A stretch of 64,000 bases of DNA from Cercophora sp. LCS_1 (lineage: Eukaryota > Ascomycota > Sordariomycetes > Sordariales > Lasiosphaeriaceae), in NCBI GenBank assembly GCA_036250225.1, contig JAPZLL010000057.1, positions 62,001-126,000 on the forward strand, read 5' to 3'. Under the pieces are notes generated by a model. The model saw only the letters and a list, made by a program, of their open reading frames with translations, made no database searches and was not told where the DNA came from. Made by a program: the position numbers and the translations under genes. Shown here one piece after another: positions 1-10,585 of this stretch. Every line of letters starts with the position of its first letter. Within the stretch, counting starts at the first letter, position 1.

Positions 1-1086
1 GTGGCTTCACTTGACTTGCAGAACGTGGTGTTTTTTTCGAGACTCGAGCTGAGAGGCGTACCAACCAGGAACAGCTTCAGGAGATCGCTGCCGATTCCCG
101 CCCCACTTCTTCGTTTCCTGGGCGCTCGGAAAGATCCGCTTCACTTCATTTCCCCCTGGGCCCTTCAACCAGATGCAATGTCTTCACTATCTGCGGGCAA
201 TGCAAATATGGAATTCTTTTGTGACACAGCTCATCGACATGATTAATATTTTGCCTTGGGTGCGAAAAGTCAATCCTACCCTAAATTGTTTAGCATGAGG
301 CTTTCAGGGGCGGGGGGGATTCCAAAAAGTAAAACTGGCCCGAGCTTTCTCGAATTCTTGGCGATCGGCACCAGTTGGGGAATCTGATAAGGAGTTTGAA
401 CACGGCCAAACTAAACGTCTCGTCTTGATGCTGAGCTGTCAATTCGATGGTCTCATCAGAAGTGCTCCTGCTAGTTTTAAGTCCTCAAGTGGCGTGACGA
501 AAGAGTCCGACTCCAAACCTGGGACGGTGCAAAAAAGACCACACGCCTAATTTACCAACGCAGCATCAAACGGTTTTAAGGTATCGTATATTTTTCAATA
601 GGCATAAAAATATCTTTAATACATATAGAAGGCTATATTTAAAGGTATATAAAGTATTTAAATGCCTTTAAAAATGTATTTAGGGCCTTTTTACGAAGGA
701 ATACCCGTTCAATTTTTTTTTTCGAGCATGCGGTGATTTTTGTAGAATGCATTTTGGTAATCGCACTCTATCTTCACATCACTTGTCTTGTCCTGCTAGT
801 TTTAAGTCCTTCGAGTCTTGTCCTGGCTGAGGGTTGTGGACTCGAGACGCATCCCACGGCTAGCGTTCCTTGCAGCTGCACTGGGACACTTTCGTCATTC
901 TCCACTTGCTGATAAAGCACACCGATGAGGGCCGATAGAGGGGCATCGTCGCCAAATTCCAGCAAACAAAAGTCCGCCGCGCAACGCCACCATGGGAATG
1001 GGAGCCTTCCAGCCTCCTTGAGCCCCGAAATTTGTGAAACAAATTCTTCATCTCCCTGCCAAGTAGATCGCTGCTCCAAAGCAACC
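1..1086. other. Intergenic: AT-rich block between 20-bp direct repeats
   Basis: I see no convincing gene here. The open frame over the first 246 bases starts at GTG, resembles nothing I know and may be the tail of something outside the window. Bases 570-730 are strongly AT-rich, with short TTTAAA/TATA runs, unlike the GC-balanced flanks. A perfect 20-base direct repeat lies at 466-485 and 791-810 and brackets this block. That suggests a decayed insertion. Confidence 0.5.
466..810. repeat. AT-rich insertion-like segment bracketed by perfect 20-bp direct repeats
   Basis: The 20-mer beginning TCCTGCTAGTTTTAAG occurs at 466-485 and again at 791-810 without a mismatch. The roughly 305 bases between the copies include the AT-rich stretch at 570-730. 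The repeats could be a long target-site duplication, the ends of a solo-LTR-like remnant, or a local duplication. There is no coding capacity inside. Confidence 0.45.
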
Positions 1087-2074
1087 ATGTCGCTTTCTAA
1101 GATCAAGCACATCGTGCTGGTGCGCATTCCACCTACCCCTCCATGACCCCGCCATGCGCAACGCTGACAGGGAACGTCAACAGGTCCTCTCCGGGAAAGG
1201 CGGCGTTGGCAAGTCATCCGTCACGACCCAGCTCGCCCTGTCGCTCTCTTTGGCAGGCCACTCGGTTGGCGTCCTCGATGTTGACCTTACCGGGCCCTCG
1301 ATTCCGCGCATGTTCGGCATCGAAGATGCAAAAGTCACACAGGCCCCGGGCGGGTGGTTGCCCATCACCGTTCATGATGCAGACCCATCCTCCGGCCTCG
1401 GCTCCCTCCGAGTAATGAGTCTCGGTTTCCTGCTACCTCGACGTGGCGATGCAGTTGTATGGCGCGGCCCGAAGAAGACAGCCATGGTGCGGCAATTCCT
1501 CTCCGACGTGTTCTGGGACGAGCTCGACTACCTTCTCATCGACACACCACCAGGAACAAGCGACGAGCACATTTCACTTGCCGAAACTTTGCTGCTTAAA
1601 GCGCGGCCAGATCAACTCGCGGGAGCAGTAGTTGTCACTACGCCACAGGCCGTCGCCACGGCTGATGTGAGAAAGGAGCTCAACTTCTGCAAGAAGACCA
1701 ACATCCGGGTGCTTGGTGTCGTGGAGAACATGCGTGGCTTTGTCTGCCCAAACTGCAGCGAGTGCACCAATATCTTCTCGAGCGGCGGAGGACTGGTCAT
1801 GGCCGAGGACTTCAAGGTCGACTTCTTGGGGCATGTGCCCATCGACCCCCAGTTCCTAGTCCTGATCGAGACGGGCAAGAGGCCGAGATACCCGGCGGGA
1901 ACGGCGGTGAATGGTCAAGATATGTCGACACTGGCAACAGAGATGGATAACCAAGCGGATACCAAGGACAGCGCCCTCTTGGTGCAGAAATACCCCTACT
2001 GCTCCCTAGCTCCCTTCTTCAAGTCCATCACAGACAAAGTGGTGACTGCAGTGCAGCAAGCGAGCGTGGGGTGA
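1087..2074 (+). CDS. CFD1: Cytosolic Fe-S cluster assembly scaffold ATPase Cfd1 (Nubp2)
   Basis: This is a P-loop NTPase of the Mrp/NBP35 family. With Nbp35 it forms the cytosolic scaffold that assembles 4Fe-4S clusters for nuclear and cytosolic apoproteins. The model is join(1087..1119,1184..2074), 307 aa; yeast Cfd1 is about 293 aa. A 64-bp intron with a GCTGACA branch site joins MSLSKIKHIVL to VLSGKGGVGKSS, restoring the deviant Walker A motif at residues 15-22. Reading the downstream frame alone would give a wrong N-terminus. Further marks are the DTPPGTSDEH switch and the CPNCSEC cluster near residues 199-205, whose CPxC ligands bind the bridging cluster. The short N-terminus without the Nbp35 ferredoxin-like Cys motif supports Cfd1 over Nbp35. 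Confidence 0.93.
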
Positions 2075-3279
2075 CAACCTTGATCGCTGTGGGAATAAAT
2101 GTGCCTCAACAGAAGGCCTCACCAAAGAGGCCGATATCAGGACCAGAACCAACAGCATCGCTGTTTTCGATTTGTGACACAGACAAACACAAAAAATGCG
2201 CAGCCATAGATCTGATCCAGTCGGGAGCGCGTGGTAGCACAAAAGCGCCCGCAAGCCCCAGTTCCCAATCGTATCAATGCTCGTCTCCCATCTTTCCAGA
2301 ATGAGAAGAAGCTGCATGAAGGCCTCCTGCGAGGGTGCAGCCGTGAAGAGGTGTGGCCAGCATCGGGCATTTTCGGTTCGTTCCCGCTGTCCTATGTCTC
2401 AGTGTTCCTGGTGCGTCAGGAGGTTGGACGTTAGGGCTGGTCTGCAGCAGAAGCCGGCGGCTTAACAGTGGGCCTAGCGCGTGCAGGGGAAGCGCGCCCC
2501 GCAAGCCTCCCTCTGCACCTTCTCGCATCCCACCCGAGTTGACATCAGAAAATTTAAAATCTCTCACCGACTTCAGAGAACAAAACCTTGACCTTTCACA
2601 TCTCGCGTATCATCTGCCTCGGCCCTCAAACTCAGGCCCTCCCAAAGATTCAACCTTTTCGCCCATACCTAATGGGGCAATATTGATTACGCCTCCTCAT
2701 CCTAGAACCGCAGCCCGTCCAAGCTTCGTGCCCCGCGCTTCCACACGACCAAATTATCGGAGGGGTCACGAACCTGCGATGCGCAAAACCTGTTGAGCGC
2801 ATCCACCTCAGATCTTTCTCTCCGACACTATCTTCCTTAGTTTCTAGGGAGCCAATTACTCTGTTCGTCCAACCCGTGCTCATGAACTGAGTTGATTGCT
2901 TGCGCCTCCTGCAATCTCGAGCTCAAGCGAAGCTGACGCGACTGACCCCAGACCTCGATAATCTCGATCCCATAAATCCCGATACTCGCCTCCAGTATCG
3001 GCCCCGTCGCAACCACGGCTCACTCTAAGAGAAAGCCCAACATTCCCTTCACAAAGCTTTACCGCCTCCCCATCCGCGCCCGACCTCCCTAACGTCCCCT
3101 CGCGAGACGTGCGAACCCTCCCCCAAGACTGCTGCTGGCTACGCCGGCGTCCGAAGAAACACCACAATTCCTGTGGGCCTACTCTCTCAAACGGACACCG
3201 CAAGGTTCGTTTGAGCGGCAGCTAGTGTCCCGCGGACGCTTCCCAGCAACTACGCTGTCCCCCGCCCTGGCTGTCGGAG
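2075..3279. other. Intergenic and probable long 5' leader of the AdoMet decarboxylase gene
   Basis: No protein-coding gene is recognisable. The stretch upstream of 3280 is pyrimidine-rich and probably holds the promoter and a long leader. Very short upstream ORFs occur, for example MRKTC-stop at 2779-2796 and MN-stop at 2881-2889. Short upstream ORFs control this enzyme in animals and plants; here that role is only a possibility. Confidence 0.4.
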
Positions 3280-4767
3280 ATGGTCAACCTCGAGGTTCCC
3301 AGCAACTACACCTTTTCCCCTTCCGAGGGCACGCCACATTTGACCATTAACCATGAAGTCACTGCGGATCTAGACTCGACAAATGCCTTTGAGGGCCCGG
3401 AGAAGCTGCTCGAGGTCTGGTTTGCGCCGAGCGCAAAGGCTCTCCCACCTGGGGTCAAGGAAAATGGCTTGAAGGCGGTTGAGCCCTCCGTCTGGGAGGG
3501 CATGCTGGACCTCGTCAACTGCAAGGTTCTCTCCATTATCAACTCGGATCATGTCGATGCCTATCTGCTCTCCGAGTCGAGCATGTTTGTGTTCCCGCAC
3601 AAGCTCATCCTCAAGACGTGCGGAACCACGACGTTGCTCCTCGGCTTGCACCGCCTCCTTCGCATCGCGGCCGTGAACGCCGGATTCCCTTTCCACAACA
3701 CTAAGTCGGCGGACGACATCCGGGCGGCGGCCACTCCCCACCGCGTGTTCTACAGCCGCAAGAACTTCTTGTTCCCCGACAAGCAGCGCGGTCCTCACCG
3801 TAGTTGGAAGGAGGAGGTCAAGTACCTTGACGACATGTTTGAGAATGGAAGTGCCTATATGGTGGGCAGGATGAACGGCGACCATTGGTACCTGTACATC
3901 ACGTCGCCCAACTCCACGCTTACACCCCCGCGAACTCCGACGTCCAGCAACGGTGGTAGCCCCACGCGTCTATCCAAGATCCCCACCGGCATCTTGTCGC
4001 CCACTCGCCCAACTGGCGAGGATTCCAACGACGAGACGCTGGAGATCCTGATGACGGACTTGGACCCTGAGAATGCGAAGCAGTTCTACCTTGCGCAGGC
4101 GAGTGCGGTCGCCAGCGATCGAGGTTCTGACAACGCGCAGCCAAAGCCCGAGGTGGACGGGGCCTTTGACGTCTTTGACAACAACGCTGCTGAGGCTGTC
4201 GATGGTGAGACCTCGGAGGGCCATGCCTTGGGTACCGTCGTTTCTGACACTTGCGGCCTCTCCGATGTGTACCCTAAGTCGGTCTTCCCGGATGCGCGCA
4301 TTGACGCCTATCTCTTCTCACCTTGCGGCTTCTCCGCGAACGGGGTAGTCCCGGCGCCTCCTTCGACCGAGGCTAGTGACACTAAGGCTGCGCACTACTT
4401 CACTGTCCACGTCACTCCGGAGCCCAACTGCTCGTTCGCCTCGTTCGAGACCAACGTTCCAGGCGGCCAAAAGGGACGCGACACTGTCGATGTGATTGAG
4501 CAGGTCGTCAATATTTTCCGCCCCGGCCGCTTCAGTGTGACCTTGTTCGAGGCCAAGGGCAAGCTCCTTCCCGGCGCCCAGACGGATGAGGATGACCGTC
4601 GCCGTAGCTGGGGAGCCGCTGTAAAGCAACGCATGGAGCGCATCAACGGCTACCGTCGCATCGACCGCATCGTGCACGACTTTGAAGACTATGATCTCGT
4701 TTTCCGATTCTACGAGCGCGAGGGATGGGTTGGCGACAGAGTTGCCCGAGTGGGCGAGGAAGCTTGA
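3280..4767 (+). CDS. SPE2: S-adenosylmethionine decarboxylase proenzyme
   Basis: Converts S-adenosylmethionine to its decarboxylated form, the aminopropyl donor for spermidine and spermine synthesis. The 495-aa single-exon protein has the FEGPEKLLEVWF N-terminal block and the self-cleavage motif LLSESSMF at residues 96-103. Cleavage between Glu99 and Ser100 would turn Ser100 into the pyruvoyl cofactor. LKTCGTT at 111-117 carries the catalytic cysteine. It is longer than the animal enzyme (about 330 aa) because of a Ser/Pro/Thr-rich insert at about 207-255 and an acidic stretch to about 310. Fungal orthologues commonly carry such inserts. The ATG sits in a favourable GGAGATGG context. It lies downstream of CFD1 on the same strand, separated by 1.2 kb. 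Confidence 0.96.
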   Translation: MVNLEVPSNYTFSPSEGTPHLTINHEVTADLDSTNAFEGPEKLLEVWFAPSAKALPPGVKENGLKAVEPSVWEGMLDLVNCKVLSIINSDHVDAYLLSESSMFVFPHKLILKTCGTTTLLLGLHRLLRIAAVNAGFPFHNTKSADDIRAAATPHRVFYSRKNFLFPDKQRGPHRSWKEEVKYLDDMFENGSAYMVGRMNGDHWYLYITSPNSTLTPPRTPTSSNGGSPTRLSKIPTGILSPTRPTGEDSNDETLEILMTDLDPENAKQFYLAQASAVASDRGSDNAQPKPEVDGAFDVFDNNAAEAVDGETSEGHALGTVVSDTCGLSDVYPKSVFPDARIDAYLFSPCGFSANGVVPAPPSTEASDTKAAHYFTVHVTPEPNCSFASFETNVPGGQKGRDTVDVIEQVVNIFRPGRFSVTLFEAKGKLLPGAQTDEDDRRRSWGAAVKQRMERINGYRRIDRIVHDFEDYDLVFRFYEREGWVGDRVARVGEEA

Positions 4768-5323
4768 ACATGGCCCAAGGCTTTGAGGGGATGGAAAGCG
4801 AGACGTCGGGTAATGAGATACGACCATGACGCGAGGAGTCCCTCGTTTGTCCCATATTTTGATCCTGATCTGGCGCATGAGCTGCAGCATCTTGTGTCCG
4901 TAGCGAAACATCGTTTTTTTTTCCTGCTCCGCTTTGTTGTCTCGCCGTCACATTCTTGCCTATCGTTTAGTGCCGGCCACGTTTTGGCAGAGCCTCCCCA
5001 ACAGCATTCCTGTGCCGACCGCGTCCCATTTACCAGCCCTCCCCTCGTATTCCGCTGGAATGCGCAAAACCAAGCGGTTGGTTTGTTCCTGGTCATCTGG
5101 TGCACCCCGAGGAATCCCATCCGGCGGCTGGGTTCCGACGCTTGAGGTGGCCGGGCTTATCAATGACACCGAGCAGCGTCCGACGAGTTTCCGACAACTC
5201 CAATCCCCCTTCACCTGGCTTTATATGCTGCGCAGCTGTCCTTCACAGTGCCATTCGTTTTGATCGCCGACACCATTATTGCCCCTCTTTTATATCCACC
5301 GAAATAGGTCGTTGTTTCCCACT
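4768..5323. other. Intergenic 4.8-5.3 kb
   Basis: No gene is seen. It holds the 3' end of the decarboxylase gene and the promoter of the tetraspan protein. The overlapping open frames on both strands have no protein-like composition. Confidence 0.5.
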
Positions 5324-6280
5324 ATGTCGAATCGACTCCCAGAACAAAAACCTCCCCCTGAGGCGCATGTCGAAATCATCCCCGAGAAGGCGGCGCCACC
5401 ACCACCGCCGCCGCCCAAAAAGGATGATATACCCCGATTAACCTGGGCTGCAGTCATTGCCCACCTTGCCCTATTCGTTGGCTACACCATTGGCGCAGTC
5501 GGCAGTGCCCGTTTTTTTGTCAATCTCTATGATCATTGCACACCCACCCATGCTATTGCACAGACGCTCTTTTCGCTGGCTGTAAGTCAACCACACATAC
5601 ATTGAGTCTTGGTATGGTCGAGGGTTAACATTGTGTAGTCCATATCCTCTTTTTCCTACTCAGCAACCCTAATCGCATCCCGCATCGTCACCCGCCGCGG
5701 CGCCGTCCAAGAATTCCGCTCCTACAGCCACCTTCTCTGCACCGTTACTTTCTTCTCCTGGCTTGCAGCCCTAATGGTATTCGTCTACGCACACCTTAAA
5801 ACCAGCAGCGATCAAATCCAGTTAGGCCTCAACGCAGCAGCGTTCGCGCTGTCGGTATTTGGTTTGGTGGTCATGCTGTTTGCCAAGTGCTGGGCGAGGC
5901 GGAAAGGGGGGCCCGAAGACAAACTCAGTGAGAAGCAGAGTGTGATGGTTGCGCCGTCCAGCGCGAGTGTTATGTCTGGAAATACAGTTGTTGGAGACGG
6001 TGCGTCGTTGATGAGCAAGGGCACGAGGAGTAGTAGGAATAGCGTGGATTCGAGGAATTCGAGGTATTTGAGGAGGAAGCCGACGCCGCAGGAGTTGCAG
6101 CCGCCTGTGGCGGGGAAGCCAATGGGGCCGAGGCCGCTGAGTGGTGGGAAGCCGGTTTGTGGGGATGAGATGAAGGAGGGTGGTGATGGTGGTGGTGAGA
6201 AGGAGAGGGAGAAGAGGCAGGTTGTGGTTAAGGAGGAGAAGGGGAGGTGGTACGTCATGCCTGGGGGGTATGAGTGTTGA
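5324..6280 (+). CDS. Tetraspan membrane protein, function unknown
   Basis: The model is join(5324..5581,5639..6280), 299 aa, with one 57-bp phase-0 intron (GTAAGT to GTGTAG). The N-terminus is a short soluble tail with an eight-proline run (residues about 25-32). Four hydrophobic segments follow at roughly 45-65, 82-98, 112-130 and 145-163, the usual MARVEL-like four-helix layout of many fungal membrane proteins. The C-terminal third is cytosol-like: Ser/Arg-rich, then Gly/Glu/Lys-rich, ending RWYVMPGGYEC. I do not recognise the family with certainty. The extreme GGTGGTGG bias in the last 200 bases reflects low-complexity coding. Confidence 0.75.
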
Positions 6281-7031
6281 CTTGGGGCTGATGATGGTGA
6301 ACTGGTACGTGGGTTGTATTTAAGAGAATGATGGGGCTGGGGGGGGATGGGTGTGAGGAGATGGTAATGAGTCGGACGGGTGCGGGAAAAGTATGCCTTT
6401 TCGGCTTTGTTTTGTCACTTGGCTTGCGCGCAGATACCACGATGGAGGAAGAGTCGGTGAAGGGAAGGTTGGGAAGATACCAGGGCGTGTCATAGTTTTC
6501 TCAGCGACTGAATGTGTTTCTTTTGTTGTATGAAGATGGCCATCTCACCGCCTGTCCTTTGGTGAGTTGGTGCGAACTTGTCTGTCGTATGTGCCTGTCT
6601 GTCTGTCTGTCATCCTCCATCTCTTTGTGTGGCAAATGTCATCCTAAACACATGTCTGCATCTAGGTATCGCCACTGGTCTGCTCTTTTCAGATACTTGA
6701 TGCCAGTGATGCATATCAACTGCTGCCATATGCAGTCCCAGATAGCTGATGCACGGTCGGCCAAGTAAACAAAGACTCGAAACCTGTGACCGGTTTCATG
6801 ACACTGGACGCCCTACTATATCGAGATTGTATCTTCGCATTTAGAATCTTGTCAAGTCCCGGAATTTCAGGATGAGGAGCAGGCTATGGCTTGGAGCCAA
6901 GTATTTAAACCTCAGCTTCCAGCATCCCTAACAACTTCATCACCTTCACCACCCTCTTCGCTTCCGAGGCCGCAGCAGACAGCTTTATTCAATCCTTCAA
7001 AACAGACCCGTCCCCATATCTGCATCATAAA
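6281..7031. other. Intergenic 6.3-7.0 kb
   Basis: No gene is recognised. A short TGTC microsatellite lies near 6594-6612. The open frames at 6514-6768 and 6886-7074 look non-coding. Confidence 0.45.
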
Positions 7032-8146
7032 ATGGGGTTCAGGCAGGGTTGCGGTACCCAGAGTTGTATCATAATTCTCTGGGCCCTTGTCCTTATCCCT
7101 GCGGTTGGGGGTACAGTTCTCACGCCCTACTATATCTGGCGCGATGACTGGGAAAAAACTCGTTCACGCCTTCAACTGTCCACATATTGCCTCATGATGC
7201 CTGGGGTGGGTAGCCATTCACCCCCAAAACCTTTCAGCCACTGACCAGCCTTTTACAATGAACAGTCCTTGATGAGCTACTTCAACATCTTCTTTTACAT
7301 CAGGGCCACGGCGAGACACGATAAGCTCTGGAGGGTAGACGTTGATGAGAAAATCGACAAAAAGGACAAATACGTCCACCGAAACCTCTCCCAAAGCCGA
7401 ATCTTCAAGATCCTCACGCCGATCACCTGGGGTCTTGCCCTCATTTTTGCCCTGGCTGCGTACCTGATGAGGGGTGAACAGAACAAAAAGATGGTTCCCG
7501 ACGACGGGGGTGTCCTCATCTCCTTGGCCATGGCTAATTGCGCCTGGGGAACAGGCAGCGGGTTACTTCTTTACATCTTTACGGAGTTCGTGTTCACTAC
7601 GCCATACATGATGATGTGGTCCAACGGTGGCACGTCCGACAGACCGCCCGAGCGCTTCCGGAAAGACACGGAGGACGAAGAGATAGTGGAAGATTTGAGG
7701 AGACTAGATGAGCAGGAGCGCATCAACACGGATCTTCTCAACAGGGCCGAGGGGCAGTATGGTGGGCCTCCCGGGCGCCATCAGCAAGGTCAGTGGTGTT
7801 TTCCTCGAAAGGTGAGTACACCGCAAAGGATAGCTAACCCGTTTCGAGGAATAGAATATTACAATTGATCGGCATATATCAGCAGAGGCAAAGGAGGAAC
7901 CTGGGCAGCTATAAGAGAAGGGGAAAGGTCTTCGTTTACGTAACGGAAGAATGGGACACTAGCAGTGAGCACGACGTACGACAAGACAACGAGGCGAGAC
8001 AGACTGGAAGTGTTGAATACCCCGAGCAGGACCTCAGGATGACAACTGGACAGGTGTCTGCACCAAAAGTTGAAGATATTTTGGTTAAACATGGATCCAC
8101 ATCCTTCTCAAACTTCAACGCCAGGCCAATCAGCATCGAATTATAA
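7032..8146 (+). CDS. Multi-pass membrane protein, unknown family
   Basis: Three exons are proposed: 7032..7205, 7266..7811 and 7883..8146, about 327 aa. Intron 1 is GTGGGT to AACAG, phase 0. Intron 2 starts GTGAGT and has a GCTAAC branch site. Its acceptor is uncertain: the TAG at 7852-7854 would end the protein after 19 codons, whereas the later CAG at 7880-7882 opens an 87-codon tail. Hydrophobic segments sit near residues 11-30, in the 60s, at about 108-127 and at about 140-170. A charged Glu/Arg stretch follows the last one. I recognise no domain. It converges on the rhodopsin-like gene only about 100 bp away. Confidence 0.6.
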
Positions 8147-8252
8147 TCTATCATTCAATCATACCATCGCCATACTAGGTGGTTATTACCCAAGTCTAAA
8201 CCCTCTATACCATCCATGCATATGCACCATGTACAATACCCATAAACACCAC

Positions 8253-9417
8253 TCATCGCCCCGGTATTGGATTTCCCTCCCTCGCTCCGGCCCCATCCTT
8301 AACCTCGACCTCCTCCTCCCTCACAAAAAACCTGACCGGCCCACTTCTCCCATCCATCTCCTTCCTCCCGGCATTCCAAAACTCCGCCGCATTCCCCTGT
8401 CCAAGTACGACCCCAAACCTGCCCAGCAACCACTCAATCGGCCCCTTCAAACTAGGACTACAGGCCGCCAACAACGCAACAAACTGCTCCACGACAGTCC
8501 ACGTCGCAATCGACATAGCCAACGCCCACATATCCTCCACCTTTCCCCACCTACCCACCATAACGGCCTTGGCCACACTCGCTCCCGAGGCAAACAGCCC
8601 CATACCCGTCAGACAACAAACCAACAACCTCTCCCTCCTCGGCCTCCGCAACCTCCACAGCACAACCATGGGCGCTACCGAAAGCGCGATATCCGTCGCT
8701 ACATTCAATGCGCTACCAATACTTGATACCAATACATCAGTCGGTATATCAGGACACCTGGCGCCGGGGTGCGTGTACAACATCGTAAAATCCCATGCCG
8801 CGGGGAGGGGTCGACACTTGGCAAAGATGTAAGCTGTGTCGGCGACGAAATAAATGATTTGCACGGCGAGGACGGTGTACAGAAAGGGACGCCACGCGCG
8901 GTGATCCAGCGGGATGCGGAGGAGGGTGAGGGCGATGGAGGTTTTGATGCATGTCATTGCCAAGCCCCACATGAAGATGGCGAGGTAGGCGAGCCTGATG
9001 GCGGAGATGGCTTCGGAGAGGGGGATGTACCGGGGCGTGAGGTAGATTTCGCGGAGGAGGAGGGAAAAGTCGGTTGTTGCTGCGGACTTTTGACACCTGT
9101 CAGTTTAGAGAGCAGGGGCAAGGGACAAGGGACAAGGAGCGGATGATGAGGAAGGAGTGCGAGGGGACATGGAAGAGGGAGGGGAGGGATGGGGAAGGGA
9201 AAAGGAAACGCACAAAGCCGAGAACGATGAGAAAGTCATCCCAGCCGACCCGCCATATCGGCCATATCCGCACGTAGAGACGAGCTGACAGCGGGATCAG
9301 TGTCACTGCTATGAGCGGAATGGTGACGCCCAGGTGGACGCGCGCGAGAAAGGCTGCTCGCTCGGTGATGGGTATTAGCGGGTCCTCGCCTCCTGTTGGC
9401 GGGGGAGGGTCGGCCAT
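8253..9417 (-). CDS. Rhodopsin-domain (fungal SAT4-like) integral membrane protein
   Basis: A seven-helix fungal membrane protein of the large 'rhodopsin domain' family. Members are often annotated as Pth11-like or SAT4-like and their ligands are mostly unknown. Exon 1 (9417..9214) ends RVGWDDFLIVLGF, matching the family's W-DD-LI block. The intron begins GTGCGT. Exon 2 most likely starts at 9086 (AAG acceptor, in phase), giving about 345 aa; the better-looking GACAG acceptor is out of phase. Exon 2 has the family blocks KTSIALTLLRI, a helix ending in a CRPLPAAWD-type loop, GARCPDI, then paired helices ALNVATDIALSVAPMVVLW and the ATWTVVEQ motif. No CFEM domain precedes it. It is divergent from the GH64 gene. 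Confidence 0.83.
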
Positions 9418-10585
9418 GGGATTTGGGATTCGAGACCAGGAAAGACAGCGGAAGGCGCCACGGACAGGGCAGATGGGAGGTATTTGTCGCGGGGGAATCC
9501 TGGCTGTTTTGTTGGCTGGCTTGCTTGCTTGCTGCTGCTTGCTGTGTGTGTGACGGACGCTAGTGCATGCAGTAGCTCGTCGGTGGCTCCCGCATCCCTA
9601 ATTATCACTGGGCTGAACGATGAGACGAGAGTGTGGAGAAGAAGCGTGTTGTTCTGGGCATTGGCAATGGGGGGTGTCATTTTATTTTGCTTTTCTCCTC
9701 GCCAGTCCCAGACTTTGGCCGCCGCTGGTTTTTTTGCCTCTTGTGTCGTGTTCCGACCATCCGGGACGTGGGATGTGCGCTTTGCACGGACGCATCCTTC
9801 CCAGGAACATGACCTCAGCAAGAGCGCATTGGACAGGATGACAGAGCGTGTCAACTTGAGAAGCGGCCGGGATAGGCGCGCCATCGGCAGTGGGAACGCG
9901 GGAACTTTGGCCGAGCTTCCATGACACCTTCCAGAAGCCGTTTGCGTCTGTGCTGGTGCAGCGATGGGCGTCGATCGCTGCCTGTTTCCCCTGCTTTCCG
10001 GCGCGCCCGGACGGTTGCCTTTGCAGACAACGCTGCACGTGGAAAGCGCGTGGTTGACGATCAGGAAATCCGCCCATTTTCATGGGAAAAGGGGGGTGGT
10101 TCATCATGCGTGGAAGGCCGGATGCCAATTTGTGGAACACTTGGCGGCCGCTTCGAGGTTGCGCAACCAAATGAAAGGCCATGCAGCGAATATTAATCTC
10201 GAAGCGCCACCCGCCCGTCGCCGTGCCGTCCTCGCTTCGCCTCGTTTCGCCTCGAATGAACCCATGGTTCTGGGCCTGCGACGTTTGCAAGCGAAGAAGC
10301 CCAATGCCGCGCTTTCCCAACGCTCCCGTTGGCGTCGGGCTGGCGCTGTGGCCGCCGTCGTTGGCGTCCAAGTGGAGGTGGTGGAGCAAGCTGTCCAAGG
10401 CGGGGTAGCTCCCTCCACCCCGCATGGTTCAAGTGACTTCATCGTTCATCCGACCTCGAGCTCCGACTACGTCACAGCTCAACCGCGCACGTTTCCACCG
10501 GTTTCACATCTGCACCTGTTCATGGGTACCTAAACTCCACAACACCGATGATAATCATCGCCATCAACACCCACCGCCGCCCAAA
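9418..10585. other. Divergent promoter region, rhodopsin-like gene / GH64
   Basis: This 1.2-kb region separates two divergently transcribed genes. It contains a GCTT/GCTG repeat and a TGTG run near 9515-9552. Open frames on both strands across 9480-10530 overlap each other and look random. The 54 in-frame codons upstream of the GH64 ATG have UTR-like composition. Confidence 0.5.

Noticed and set aside
1..246. Open frame at the window edge starting with GTG
   Set aside because: No ATG, no recognisable domain; could be a gene end but cannot be supported.
4318..4911. 197-codon minus-strand frame inside the AdoMet decarboxylase gene
   Set aside because: Shadow of strongly codon-biased plus-strand coding.
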